Of a stretch of DNA of 64,000 nucleotides, positions 15,886 to 23,717 are shown piece by piece. The notes under the pieces were generated by a model. The model was not told the DNA's origin, made no database searches, and saw only the letters and a list, made by a program, of their open reading frames with translations. How positions within the stretch are numbered: position 1 is the stretch's first letter; the number at the start of each line of letters is the position of its first letter. Source of the DNA: Nonomuraea typhae (GTDB taxonomy: Bacteria > Actinomycetota > Actinomycetes > Streptosporangiales > Streptosporangiaceae); assembly GCF_009760925.1 (NCBI RefSeq), contig NZ_VRLV01000004.1, positions 374,308 to 438,307 on the forward strand, in the 5' to 3' direction. The position numbers and the translations under genes are program-made.

Positions 15886-16059
15886 ATGCTTCGCATACCT
15901 CGATCCACGGTGCCACGCCTGGCGGCGCTGGTGCTGGCGGGTGGCGCTGTCCTGGTCACCACGGGAGCGACCACGGGAGCCGCCCGGGCGGTGGCGCGGC
16001 CGGAGCCGATCGAGCTCCGGCTCGTGCTGCACGACTGCCCGGACCAGGTCCAGCCGTGA
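15886..16059 (+). CDS. Small secreted peptide coupled to moxR (unknown)
   Basis: 57-aa frame with GAAAGGA 8-14 bp before the ATG. The sequence is a classical signal peptide: a basic start (MLRIPRSTVPR), a hydrophobic stretch to about residue 25 and a likely cleavage after AARA near residue 35. A mature tail of about 22 residues with one Cys follows (PEPIELRLVLHDCPDQVQP). Its stop overlaps the moxR GTG (GTGA), implying translational coupling. It may be a secreted peptide or a leader controlling moxR. Confidence 0.6.
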   Translation: MLRIPRSTVPRLAALVLAGGAVLVTTGATTGAARAVARPEPIELRLVLHDCPDQVQP

Positions 16060-17072
16060 CCCCGGAGCAGCGGCCGGAGGCGTTGCTGGAGAGCACGCTG
16101 TTCGCCGTCAAGCGGGTCATCGTCGGCCAGGATCACATGGTCGAGCGCCTGCTCGTGGCGGTGCTGGCCCGGGGGCACTGCCTGCTGGAAGGCGTGCCGG
16201 GCATCGCCAAGACGCTGGCCGCCGAGACGACGGCGCGCGTGGTGGGCGGCACGTTCGCGCGCATCCAGTTCACGCCCGATCTGGTCCCGTCTGACATCGT
16301 CGGGACCCGGATCTACCGCCCCTCCACGGAGAGTTTCGACATCGAGCTCGGCCCGGTCATGGCGAACCTGCTGCTGGCCGACGAGATCAACCGGGCCCCC
16401 GCCAAGGTCCAGTCGGCGCTCCTGGAGATCATGGCCGAGCGGCAGGTGAGCATCGGCGGCGTCACCCACGCGGTGCCCGAGCCGTTCCTGGTGCTGGCCA
16501 CCCAGAATCCCATCGAGTCCGAGGGCGTCTACCACCTGCCGGAGGCGCAGCGGGACCGCTTCCTCATGAAGATCGACGTGGGCTATCCCAGCGAATCGGA
16601 GGAGCTGGCGATCGTCTACCGCATGAGCGTGGACCCGCCGGAGCCCCGGCGCGTGCTGGACCCCGGGCAGGTGGTGGCCCTGCAGCGCCGGGCGGATCGG
16701 GTGTTCGTGCACCACGCGGTGGCCGAGTACGCGGTCCGGCTGGTGTACGCCACCCGCGACCCGGTCCGCTACGGGCTGCCCGGCCTGGGCCGCCTGCTGG
16801 CGTTCGGGGCCGGCCCGCGGGCCACGCTCGGCCTGCTGGCCGCCGGGCGGGCGCTGGCCCTGCTGCGGGGCCGGGAGTACGTGCTGCCCGAGGACGTCGG
16901 GGACGTCGCCCACGACGTGCTGGCGCACCGGCTGGTGTTGTCCTTCGACGCGCTGGCCGAGGGCGTGGTGCCGCGCGCGCTGGTGGACATGGTGCTGGCG
17001 GCGGTACCCGTGCCGGTCATCGCACCCCAGCGGGTGCCGGAGGAGGCGACGCAGAGGGAGCCGGCGGCATGA
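16056..17072 (+). CDS. MoxR-family AAA+ ATPase
   Basis: 338-aa chaperone-like ATPase. Walker A is GVPGIAKT, with Walker B in LLLADEINRAP and sensor 1 in ATQNPIESEGVYHLPEAQRDRF. A C-terminal lid follows. MoxR proteins work with VWA-domain proteins to assemble or activate protein complexes, and DUF58 and VWA genes follow directly. GTG start overlapping the upstream peptide stop; its own stop overlaps the DUF58 start. Confidence 0.93.
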   Translation: MTPEQRPEALLESTLFAVKRVIVGQDHMVERLLVAVLARGHCLLEGVPGIAKTLAAETTARVVGGTFARIQFTPDLVPSDIVGTRIYRPSTESFDIELGPVMANLLLADEINRAPAKVQSALLEIMAERQVSIGGVTHAVPEPFLVLATQNPIESEGVYHLPEAQRDRFLMKIDVGYPSESEELAIVYRMSVDPPEPRRVLDPGQVVALQRRADRVFVHHAVAEYAVRLVYATRDPVRYGLPGLGRLLAFGAGPRATLGLLAAGRALALLRGREYVLPEDVGDVAHDVLAHRLVLSFDALAEGVVPRALVDMVLAAVPVPVIAPQRVPEEATQREPAA

Positions 17073-18010
17073 CCACCCACGGTTACCGGCGTGCGGAGCC
17101 CGCGCTCCGCCGCCTGGAGCTGACGATCACGAGGCGCCTGGACGGCCTGCTCCAGGGCGAGCACCTGGGCCTGCTGCCCGGCCCGGGCAGCGAGCTCGCC
17201 GAGGCCCGGCCGTACCAGGCGGGCGACGACGTGCGGCGCATCGACTGGAACGTCACCGCCCGCACCGCCGAGCCGCACGTGCGCGACGTGGTGGCCGACC
17301 GCGAGCTGGAGCTGTGGGTCCTGCTGGACGCCAGCGCCAGCATGGACTTCGGCACCGCCGCCATGGAGAAGCGCGACCTCGCGCTGGCGGCCGCGGCGGC
17401 GCTCGGCTTCCTGACGCAGCGCACCGGCAACCGGATCGGCGCGCACCTGCTGCACGGCTCCGGCGTGCAGGTGCTGCCCGCCAGGACCGGCCGGCCGCAT
17501 CTGATGGCGTTGCTGCAGAGGATGTTCGCGCTGCCGCGCACCCGCCCCGGGGCGAAGGTGCCCGGGCTGGGCGCGGCGGCCGATCAGCTGGGCCGGACGC
17601 TCGTGCGCCGGGGCCTGGCCGTGGTGGTCTCGGACTTCCTGGACCCGCCGCAGACCTGGGAGCCGGCGCTGCGCAGGCTGGCCGTACGCCATCAGGTGCT
17701 CGCGGCCGAGGTGCTGGACCCGCGCGAGCTCGCGCTGCCCGACGTGGGGCTGCTCACGCTGGTGGACCCGGAGACGGGCCGGCGCGGGGAGTACGCGACG
17801 GCCAGTGCGCGGCTGCGCCGCCGCTACGCCGAGGCGGCGGCAGCGCAGCGCGCCGCGATCGAGGCGGCCCTGCGCCGGGCCCGCGCGAGCCACCTGCGGC
17901 TGCGCACGGACGGCGACTGGGTGCGCGACCTGGTGGAGCACGTGCTGCGCCGGCGCCGCCTGGCCCGCCTCGGGGCGCGGCCGCGGTTCGGAGGGGGTGA
18001 CGCGGCGTGA
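17069..18010 (+). CDS. DUF58 domain protein (VWA-like), MoxR partner
   Basis: 313 aa. N-terminal GEHLGLLPGPGSELAEARPYQAGDDVRRIDWNVTARTAEPHVRD is the DUF58 signature, followed by a VWA-like fold with a partial MIDAS (LLDASASMDFG, near residue 90). No membrane segment. Such proteins pair with MoxR ATPases; the client is unknown. ATGA overlap with moxR and a GTGA overlap with the downstream VWA gene. Confidence 0.9.
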   Translation: MTTHGYRRAEPALRRLELTITRRLDGLLQGEHLGLLPGPGSELAEARPYQAGDDVRRIDWNVTARTAEPHVRDVVADRELELWVLLDASASMDFGTAAMEKRDLALAAAAALGFLTQRTGNRIGAHLLHGSGVQVLPARTGRPHLMALLQRMFALPRTRPGAKVPGLGAAADQLGRTLVRRGLAVVVSDFLDPPQTWEPALRRLAVRHQVLAAEVLDPRELALPDVGLLTLVDPETGRRGEYATASARLRRRYAEAAAAQRAAIEAALRRARASHLRLRTDGDWVRDLVEHVLRRRRLARLGARPRFGGGDAA

Positions 18011-18948
18011 GCCTGCTGGCTCCGGTCTGGTTGTGGCTGCTCGTCCCGGTCGCGCTGCTCGCGCTCGCCTACGTGGCGACGTCGGTACGGCGCAGCGCGT
18101 ACGCGGTCCGCTTCACCAACCTGGACCTGCTGGACAAGGTGGCCCCGAAGCGCCCGCGCTGGCGCCGGCATGTGCCCGCGGGGGCACTGCTGGGCATGTT
18201 CGCGCTGCTCGTGGTGGGCTTCGCCCGGCCGACGGCGGAGGTGCAGGTGCCGAGGGAACGGGCCACGATCATGGTGGCGTTCGACGTCTCGGCCTCCATG
18301 GGCGCGACGGACGTGGCGCCGGACCGGTTCACGGCGGCCAGGGAGGCGGCCACGCAGTTCGTACGCGGGCTGCCGGAGCGGTTCAACCTGGGCCTGGTGA
18401 CGTTCTCATCGGAGGCGTCGGTGATGGTGCCGCCGACGACCGACCGCGCGGCCGTCTTCTCGGCGCTGAACAGGCTGACCACCTCCTCGGGGACCGCGAT
18501 CGGCGAGGCCGTCTACTCCTCGCTGGAGGCCATCGACAACCTCGACGGCGAGCAGGAGTCGCCGCCGGCGCACATCGTGCTGCTGTCGGACGGCTCCAAC
18601 ACCACCGGCCGCGGCCTCGCGGAGGCCGCCGCGGAGGCGAGGTCCCGCGGCGTGCCGGTCACGACGATCGCGTACGGCACGCCGGGCGGCACGGTCGAGC
18701 TCCAGGGCACGGAGGTGCCGGTGCCCGTGGACGGCCCGGCGCTGCGCGAGCTGGCCGGCGCGGCGGGCGGCGGCTTCTACGAGGCGGCCAGCGGTGACGA
18801 GCTGCAGGCGGTCTACGACGACATCGGCACCTCGATGGGCTACCGGACGGAACGGCAGGAGATCTGGATGTGGTTCGTGGCCGCGGGCCTGGTCGCGGCG
18901 CTGGTCGCGGCGCTCGGCTCGATGATCTGGTTCTCGAGGCTGCCATGA
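18007..18948 (+). CDS. Membrane-anchored VWA domain protein (BatA-like)
   Basis: 313 aa. Two N-terminal membrane segments (about residues 4-23 and 58-75) are followed by a VWA domain with intact MIDAS (FDVSASMGATD, near residue 93, with TSSGTAIGEAV and LLSDGSNTTGRG). A C-terminal membrane helix (about 287-307) completes the BatA-like architecture, placing the VWA domain outside the membrane. Acts with the MoxR/DUF58 pair, probably in envelope protein maturation. GTG start overlapping the previous stop; its stop overlaps the protease start. Confidence 0.9.
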   Translation: MSLLAPVWLWLLVPVALLALAYVATSVRRSAYAVRFTNLDLLDKVAPKRPRWRRHVPAGALLGMFALLVVGFARPTAEVQVPRERATIMVAFDVSASMGATDVAPDRFTAAREAATQFVRGLPERFNLGLVTFSSEASVMVPPTTDRAAVFSALNRLTTSSGTAIGEAVYSSLEAIDNLDGEQESPPAHIVLLSDGSNTTGRGLAEAAAEARSRGVPVTTIAYGTPGGTVELQGTEVPVPVDGPALRELAGAAGGGFYEAASGDELQAVYDDIGTSMGYRTERQEIWMWFVAAGLVAALVAALGSMIWFSRLP

Positions 18949-19067
18949 CGCGGGGGCTCGAGACGCCGCAGGGGCCGGGCGAGGCCATGACGCGAGGGCT
19001 CGAGACGCCGCGGGCGCGAGGCGAGGCCATGAAGAGGGGGCTCGGCACGCCGCGGGGGCCGGACTTC
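18945..19067 (+). repeat. Three 42-bp in-frame tandem repeats at the protease N-terminus
   Basis: Units begin at 18945, 18987 and 19029 with the same phase, the third shorter and more diverged. They encode MTRGLETP, MTRGLETP and MKRGLGTP blocks. Each unit starts with ATG, so repeat-number change would add or remove start codons without a frameshift. Confidence 0.9.
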
Positions 19068-19877
19068 GTCTCGCCCGCTCTGGGGCACGGCGTCCAGAGC
19101 GGGGCCGAGGGCGCAGACGGGGTCCGGGGCGTGGCCGTACCGGTCGCGAAGGCTCCGAGGCGCGGGATGCTGCTGGTCGGCGCCGTGCTCGTGGCCGGGC
19201 TGACCGGTGCGGTGGCCGGGGTGGCGGCGGCGGAGCTGGCGGGGGAACGGGGGCCCGCGCCGCTGCCCCGCGCGGCGCCCGCGCCGCAGAACACCAGCGG
19301 CCTCAGCGGTACGGCGGCGCGGCTGCTGCCGAGCGTCGTGTCGGTGGACGTGGGCCGAGGGGGCGGGTCCGGGTTCGTCGTGGACGATCGCGGCCATGTC
19401 ATCACCAACGCCCACGTCGTCGGGGAGGCCGATGCGGTCAGCGTGGTGCTGAACGACGGCCGGAGGTTCTCCGCCAGGGTCCTGGGTGCCGATCAGGATG
19501 AGGATCTGGCGGTGCTGGAGGTGGCGGGCGCCACGGGACTGGCGCCCGCCGCCCTGGGCCGTTCGGCGGATCTGGCCGTGGGCGACCAGGTGCTGGCGAT
19601 CGGCTCGCCGCTGGGGTTGTCGGGCACGGTGACGGCCGGCATCGTCAGCGCCCTGGACCGGCAGGTACGGCTGGGCGGCACGACCCGCACGGCGGTGCAG
19701 ACGGACGCCTCCATCAATCCCGGCAATTCCGGCGGGCCGCTGGTCAACGCCCGGGGCGAGGTCGTGGGGGTGAACACGGCGATCGCGGCGAGCAGGGGCG
19801 GCGGCAACATCGGGATCGGTTTCGCGATCCCGATCGACCGGGCCGCCCCCATAGTCGAGCGAATCATCAGAAACTAG
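18945..19877 (+). CDS. HtrA-like trypsin-family serine protease, no PDZ domain
   Basis: 310 aa. A cytoplasmic N-terminus built of three 14-residue repeats (MTRGLETPQGPGEA type) is followed by a membrane anchor (about residues 70-95) and a trypsin-like domain. The triad is His in ITNAHVV, Asp in QDEDLAVLEV and Ser in INPGNSGGPLV. The chain ends soon after the protease domain, so the PDZ domain usual in DegP/HtrA is missing. Probably an extracytoplasmic protease. Each N-terminal repeat begins with an in-frame ATG (18945, 18987, 19029); the first overlaps the VWA stop and is preferred. Confidence 0.88.
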   Translation: MTRGLETPQGPGEAMTRGLETPRARGEAMKRGLGTPRGPDFVSPALGHGVQSGAEGADGVRGVAVPVAKAPRRGMLLVGAVLVAGLTGAVAGVAAAELAGERGPAPLPRAAPAPQNTSGLSGTAARLLPSVVSVDVGRGGGSGFVVDDRGHVITNAHVVGEADAVSVVLNDGRRFSARVLGADQDEDLAVLEVAGATGLAPAALGRSADLAVGDQVLAIGSPLGLSGTVTAGIVSALDRQVRLGGTTRTAVQTDASINPGNSGGPLVNARGEVVGVNTAIAASRGGGNIGIGFAIPIDRAAPIVERIIRN

Positions 19878-19882
19878 GAAAT

Positions 19883-20545
19883 ATGCGATTGCTGGTCGTC
19901 GAAGACGAGGAGGACCTGGTCGACGCGTTGCGCGTCGGCCTGGTCCGGGCGGGATACGCCGTGGACGTGGCCTTCGACGCGCCCGTCGCGCACGAGAAGC
20001 TCCAGGTCAACACCTACGACCTGGTGCTGCTCGACCTCAACCTGCCCGGCGGCGACGGCTTCCAGCTGTGCCGGGAGATCCGGGCGGCGGGCAAGGGCAT
20101 GCGAGTGATCATGGTGACCGCCCGCGACCGGCTGGACGACCGGGTGCGCGGGCTCGACGAGGGCGCCGACGACTACCTGGTCAAGCCGTTCGCCTTCCCC
20201 GAGCTCCTGGCCAGGGTGCGCGCGCTACTGCGCAGGGACACCGGCGGCACCTCCGTCCTGGAAGTCGGCGAGCTGCGGATCGACACGGCCAGGATGGAGG
20301 TGTCGCTGGCCGGCCGCGCGCTCGCGCTCACGCCGAAGGAGTACGGCGTGCTGCACTACCTGATGACCCGGCCGGGGCACGTCGTCTCCTCGGAGGAGCT
20401 GCTGGAGCACGTCTGGGACGAGCACACCGACCCGTTCACCAACACGGTCCGGGTCACGGTCGGCAACCTGCGCCGCAAGCTCCAGGAGGACGGCCTGATC
20501 GAGACCGTGATCAGCAAGGGCTACCGGCTGAAGGAGCCGGCATGA
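19883..20545 (+). CDS. OmpR/PhoB-family response regulator
   Basis: 220 aa. The receiver domain shows acidic residues VEDEED, phospho-acceptor Asp near residue 51 (LVLLDLNLPGGDG), Thr in MVTA and Lys in YLVKPF. The C-terminal winged helix (TPKEYGVLHYLMTRPGHVVSSEELLEHVW...NLRRKLQEDGLIETVISKGYRL) is OmpR type. It is 5 bp after the protease gene and overlaps the kinase gene, so it belongs to the MoxR-VWA-HtrA operon and may respond to envelope stress. Confidence 0.95.
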   Translation: MRLLVVEDEEDLVDALRVGLVRAGYAVDVAFDAPVAHEKLQVNTYDLVLLDLNLPGGDGFQLCREIRAAGKGMRVIMVTARDRLDDRVRGLDEGADDYLVKPFAFPELLARVRALLRRDTGGTSVLEVGELRIDTARMEVSLAGRALALTPKEYGVLHYLMTRPGHVVSSEELLEHVWDEHTDPFTNTVRVTVGNLRRKLQEDGLIETVISKGYRLKEPA

Positions 20546-21711
20546 TCCACACAATCCGGTTCCGGCTCACCGTGCTCTACTCGGGGCTGTTGTTCGTGCT
20601 GGCCGCGCTGGTGCTCGGCGGCATCTACCTGGCCGTCTCCATGACCACCGACCAGCGGCCCTACACGACCGAGTACGCCAAGGCGTACCGCGGCGGCGAG
20701 TACGTGGGCAAGCAGGAGGTCGTCTTCGTCGAGGAGGTCGAGAACGCGATCAACGTGCGGACCCTGACGACGCTGCGCGACTACTCGCTGCTCACGCTGG
20801 GCGGCCTCTTCCTGGCCAGCCTGGGCATCGGCTGGGTGCTGTCCGGCTGGGTGCTGCGCCCGGTGCGGGCGATCACCCGGACCGCCGAGGAGATCCAGGC
20901 CACCGACCTGACCCGGCGCATCCGCCTGGAGGGCCCGCGCGACGAGCTGCGCGACCTGGCCGACACCGTGGACACCATGCTCGACCGGCTGGAGTCCGCC
21001 TTCAGCGCCCAGCGCCAGCTCATCGACGACGCCTCCCACGAGCTGCGCAGCCCGCTGACGATCATCCGGGCGAACGTGGACGCCGTCCTGGCCACCCCGG
21101 ACGCCAGCGAGGAGGAGCGCGCCCGCGCGGTCGGCGTCGTCGACCGGGCCACCACCCGGATGACCCGCCTGGTCGAGGACCTCCTGGCCAGCGCCAGGCG
21201 CCAGGGCTCCGCCTTCGCCGACGCCGACCTGGACCTCGGCCGGGTGGTCCAGGAGGCCGGCGAGGAGTACGCCGCGCTCGCATCCTCCCGCGGCCTGACC
21301 CTGACCCGGCGGCTGGAGCAGGACCTGGAGATGACCGGCGACCACGACGCGCTGCGGCGGGCGGTGGCCAACCTGCTGTCCAACGCGGTACGGCTCTCGC
21401 CGCCGGACGGCCGGGTCCGGGTGGCGGCCGGCCGGGAGGACGGCTGGCTCTGGGCGGCGGTGGCCGACGACGGCCCCGGGCTCGCCGAGGAGGACCAATC
21501 CCGGGTGTTCGACCGGTTCTGGCGCGGCGAGAGCAGCCGCCGCGACCGGCACACCGGGCTGGGGCTGGCGATCGTCCGCCAGATCGTGGAGTCGCACGGC
21601 GGCCGGGTGGCGGTGTTCTCGACGCTGGGCGCCGGAGCCACGTTCGTGCTCTGGCTCCCGCCCCGGGGCGGCGCGCCCACCCCGGCGCCCCACGACAACC
21701 CGTTCGGCTAA
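20542..21711 (+). CDS. Sensor histidine kinase, partner of the preceding regulator
   Basis: 389 aa. Two membrane helices (about residues 9-29 and 84-104) flank a short extracytoplasmic loop of about 55 residues. Then come a HAMP domain (RPVRAITRTAEEIQATDLTRRI), a HisKA box (DDASHELRSPLTIIRANVD) and an HATPase domain with N box (NLLSNAVRLSPP), G1 (DDGPGL) and G2 (HTGLGLAIVRQI). The loop is too small for a large ligand domain, which suggests sensing in or at the membrane. ATGA overlap with the regulator; the stop overlaps that of the convergent lipoprotein gene. Confidence 0.95.
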   Translation: MIHTIRFRLTVLYSGLLFVLAALVLGGIYLAVSMTTDQRPYTTEYAKAYRGGEYVGKQEVVFVEEVENAINVRTLTTLRDYSLLTLGGLFLASLGIGWVLSGWVLRPVRAITRTAEEIQATDLTRRIRLEGPRDELRDLADTVDTMLDRLESAFSAQRQLIDDASHELRSPLTIIRANVDAVLATPDASEEERARAVGVVDRATTRMTRLVEDLLASARRQGSAFADADLDLGRVVQEAGEEYAALASSRGLTLTRRLEQDLEMTGDHDALRRAVANLLSNAVRLSPPDGRVRVAAGREDGWLWAAVADDGPGLAEEDQSRVFDRFWRGESSRRDRHTGLGLAIVRQIVESHGGRVAVFSTLGAGATFVLWLPPRGGAPTPAPHDNPFG

Positions 21712-22157
21712 CGCAGGACGTGCCCGGTGAGCTTGGTCCCCTCCTCGATCGACACGGCCATGCAGTAGGCGGTCCGGTGCCGGGGCCAGGTGTCCTTGCC
21801 CGGCGTCCAGGTGGTCGAGGTCACCGTGTCCTGGAACTCCTTCTTGATCTTGACCTTCTCCGCGCAGCCCTCGACGGAGTCCGCGATCACCTTCTCGTCA
21901 CCCGGCCACGGCCCGTCGGCCAGCACCCAGCTCCCGGCGAACTCCAGGACGTGCGGCTGCTCGCAGGGGATGAGCGTCGTGTAACCGTCGGGCGGGAGGG
22001 AGTCGAAGCAGTCGCCGGACCGCAGCACGGTGGCGTGGTGCCGCTCCGGGGCGGAGGCGGCGGGCGCCGGGGTGGGTGCCGGGGCGGTGGCGGGCGACGC
22101 GGCGGTGCAGGCGGTGCAGGCGGTGACCGCGAAGAGCACGGCTAACAGGAGGCGCAC
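21708..22157 (-). CDS. Septum-formation-family lipoprotein
   Basis: 149 aa. A lipoprotein signal (MRLLLAVLFAVTACTAC) and an Ala/Pro linker precede a domain with LRSGDCFDSLPPDGYTTLIPCEQPHVLEFAGSW, matching the actinobacterial septum-formation domain pattern of a conserved Cys pair and PH motif. A further Cys pair (EGCAEKV, YCMAV) could form a second disulphide. The actual role is uncertain; the family name rests on limited data. GTG start 13 bp after the cytochrome b gene, so co-transcription is likely. Confidence 0.7.
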   Translation of the reverse strand: MRLLLAVLFAVTACTACTAASPATAPAPTPAPAASAPERHHATVLRSGDCFDSLPPDGYTTLIPCEQPHVLEFAGSWVLADGPWPGDEKVIADSVEGCAEKVKIKKEFQDTVTSTTWTPGKDTWPRHRTAYCMAVSIEEGTKLTGHVLR

Positions 22158-22170
22158 GCTGGGCAGCGTG

Positions 22171-23487
22171 TCAGCCGGAGGTCACATCGCGATCTCGCCT
22201 CCGGCACAGCCGCAGCGTGACGGCGAAGGCCAGCGCGGGCAGGACGAAGACGGCGACGCGCAAGCCGTACAGGATCCAGAGATAGAGCCCCTGGGTGACG
22301 GGCAGCAGCGGCGGCGGGGCGTCCAGGTCGGTGGTGAACCACGTGGCCGACCAGATGACGGTGAAGAATACGACGACCGCCACGCCCAGCGCGGTGCGGA
22401 CCGGCGCGGCCGAGGGGCGTTGCACGACGTGGTGGACGGCGTGGTCGCCGGTGACGCGGCGCTCGACGAACGGCCACAGCAGCAGCACGCCGAAGAAGCC
22501 GCCCAGCACGAGCGCGGGGATCCACAGTCCGGCGGCGAAGGTGAAGCCGCCCAGCGTGAACTCCCACGGCGGCAGGAGCCGCAGCATGCCCTCGAGCACG
22601 CCGTAGTACCAGAACGGCTGGGCGGACGGCGGCGGCCTGCCGGGCAGGTAGGCGTCCCGCGCGGACCAGATCGGGTTGACGATCACGAACGTGGCCAGGG
22701 CGGTGATCACCGTGAACGTGCCGAGCGAGGTGATGCCCTGTTTGAGGGAGAACGCGGGGAAGAACGGCACGCCGGTCACGTGGGAGTCCCGGCCCCGGTG
22801 CTCGGTGTGCTTCTGCCGCCAGGTCAGGACCAGCGCGTGCAGCGGCACCACGGCCAGCAGGATGCCGGGCACGAGCAGCACGTGGGCGGCGAAGACGCGC
22901 GGGATCACCTCGCCGGGGAAGCCGCCGTCGAAGAGGAAGGCGGCCAGGTAGGTGCCGATGAGCGGGACGGACAGGATCAGCCCGTACACCTCGCGTAACC
23001 CGGACATCGCGAGCTGGTTGGCCGGCAGCGTGACCCCGAGGAAGGACTCGAACAACGCCAGCGCGAACAGCAGCGCCCCGAGCATCCAGGTCAGCTCGCG
23101 CGGCCTGCGGAAGGCGCCGGTGAAGAAGACGCGGAGCATGTGGGCCACGATCGACAACACGAAGATCGTCGCGGCCCAGTGGTGCATCTGCCGGATGAGC
23201 AGGCCGCCGCGCACGTCCACGCTGAGCTCGCGCACCGAGGCGAAGGCGTCCTCCGGCTTGTAGAAGAGCGTGAGGAAGGTGCCGGTCAGGATCAGCAGGA
23301 CGAAGGAGTACAGCGCGAACTCGCCCAGCAGGAACGACCAGTGGGTGGGGAAGAGCTTGCGCAGGTTGGGCCGCAGCCAGCGGCCGGTGCCGAGGCGGTC
23401 GTCGAGCTGACGGGCGGTGCCCGCCGCCGCCCGCGCGGAGCCCGCGGTCAGGCGTTCGCGGCGCGTGGGCTTGGTCGGGGTGGCCAT
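22171..23487 (-). CDS. Orphan cytochrome b (QcrB-like) subunit
   Basis: 438-aa polytopic cytochrome b. The N-terminal four-helix heme domain includes the paired-His pattern MHHWAATIFVLSIVAHMLRVF and later RVFAAHVLLVPGILLAVVPLHALVL; PIWSARDAYLP and PFWYYGVLEGMLRLLPPWE resemble the quinol-site and PEWY-like region of QcrB. No Rieske (qcrA) or cytochrome c (qcrC) gene is adjacent, so it is a paralogue outside the usual qcrCAB operon. The ATG at 23487 is chosen over an upstream frame because GGGAGG precedes it. Divergent from ppdK across a 32-bp palindrome. Confidence 0.85.
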   Translation of the reverse strand: MATPTKPTRRERLTAGSARAAAGTARQLDDRLGTGRWLRPNLRKLFPTHWSFLLGEFALYSFVLLILTGTFLTLFYKPEDAFASVRELSVDVRGGLLIRQMHHWAATIFVLSIVAHMLRVFFTGAFRRPRELTWMLGALLFALALFESFLGVTLPANQLAMSGLREVYGLILSVPLIGTYLAAFLFDGGFPGEVIPRVFAAHVLLVPGILLAVVPLHALVLTWRQKHTEHRGRDSHVTGVPFFPAFSLKQGITSLGTFTVITALATFVIVNPIWSARDAYLPGRPPPSAQPFWYYGVLEGMLRLLPPWEFTLGGFTFAAGLWIPALVLGGFFGVLLLWPFVERRVTGDHAVHHVVQRPSAAPVRTALGVAVVVFFTVIWSATWFTTDLDAPPPLLPVTQGLYLWILYGLRVAVFVLPALAFAVTLRLCRRRDRDVTSG

Positions 23488-23546
23488 CGGCGCCTCCCGG
23501 TCAGGGGGTTGATCCGATTCTGCACCCACCTCCCAGCTTTCTCAAG

Positions 23547-23611
23547 AATTGGTGTAAACCAATTGGTTTACACCAATTTCCAAGATACCAGAATTTTCAT
23601 TGGATTAGACC
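23547..23611. promoter_or_regulatory. Perfect 32-bp palindrome and a third half-site between cytochrome b and ppdK
   Basis: A perfect 32-bp palindrome spans 23547-23578. It consists of two adjacent 14-bp elements, TTGGTGTAAACCAA and TTGGTTTACACCAA, each itself close to TTGGT-N4-ACCAA. A degenerate third copy, TTGGATTAGACC, lies at 23600-23611. The TGGT-NTAN-ACCA core resembles operators of HutC/DasR-type GntR regulators. The surroundings are AT-rich. Likely a cooperative operator for the divergent cytochrome b and ppdK promoters. Confidence 0.7.
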
Positions 23612-23717
23612 TCATGACGGCGGTTGAGCTGGGGAAACAATGACTTAACCGACGTGTGCAGTTTCATCATCATTCTCGCCGGTACAGTCCTGGATAGAGG
23701 CGTTGATTGGAGCTGTG

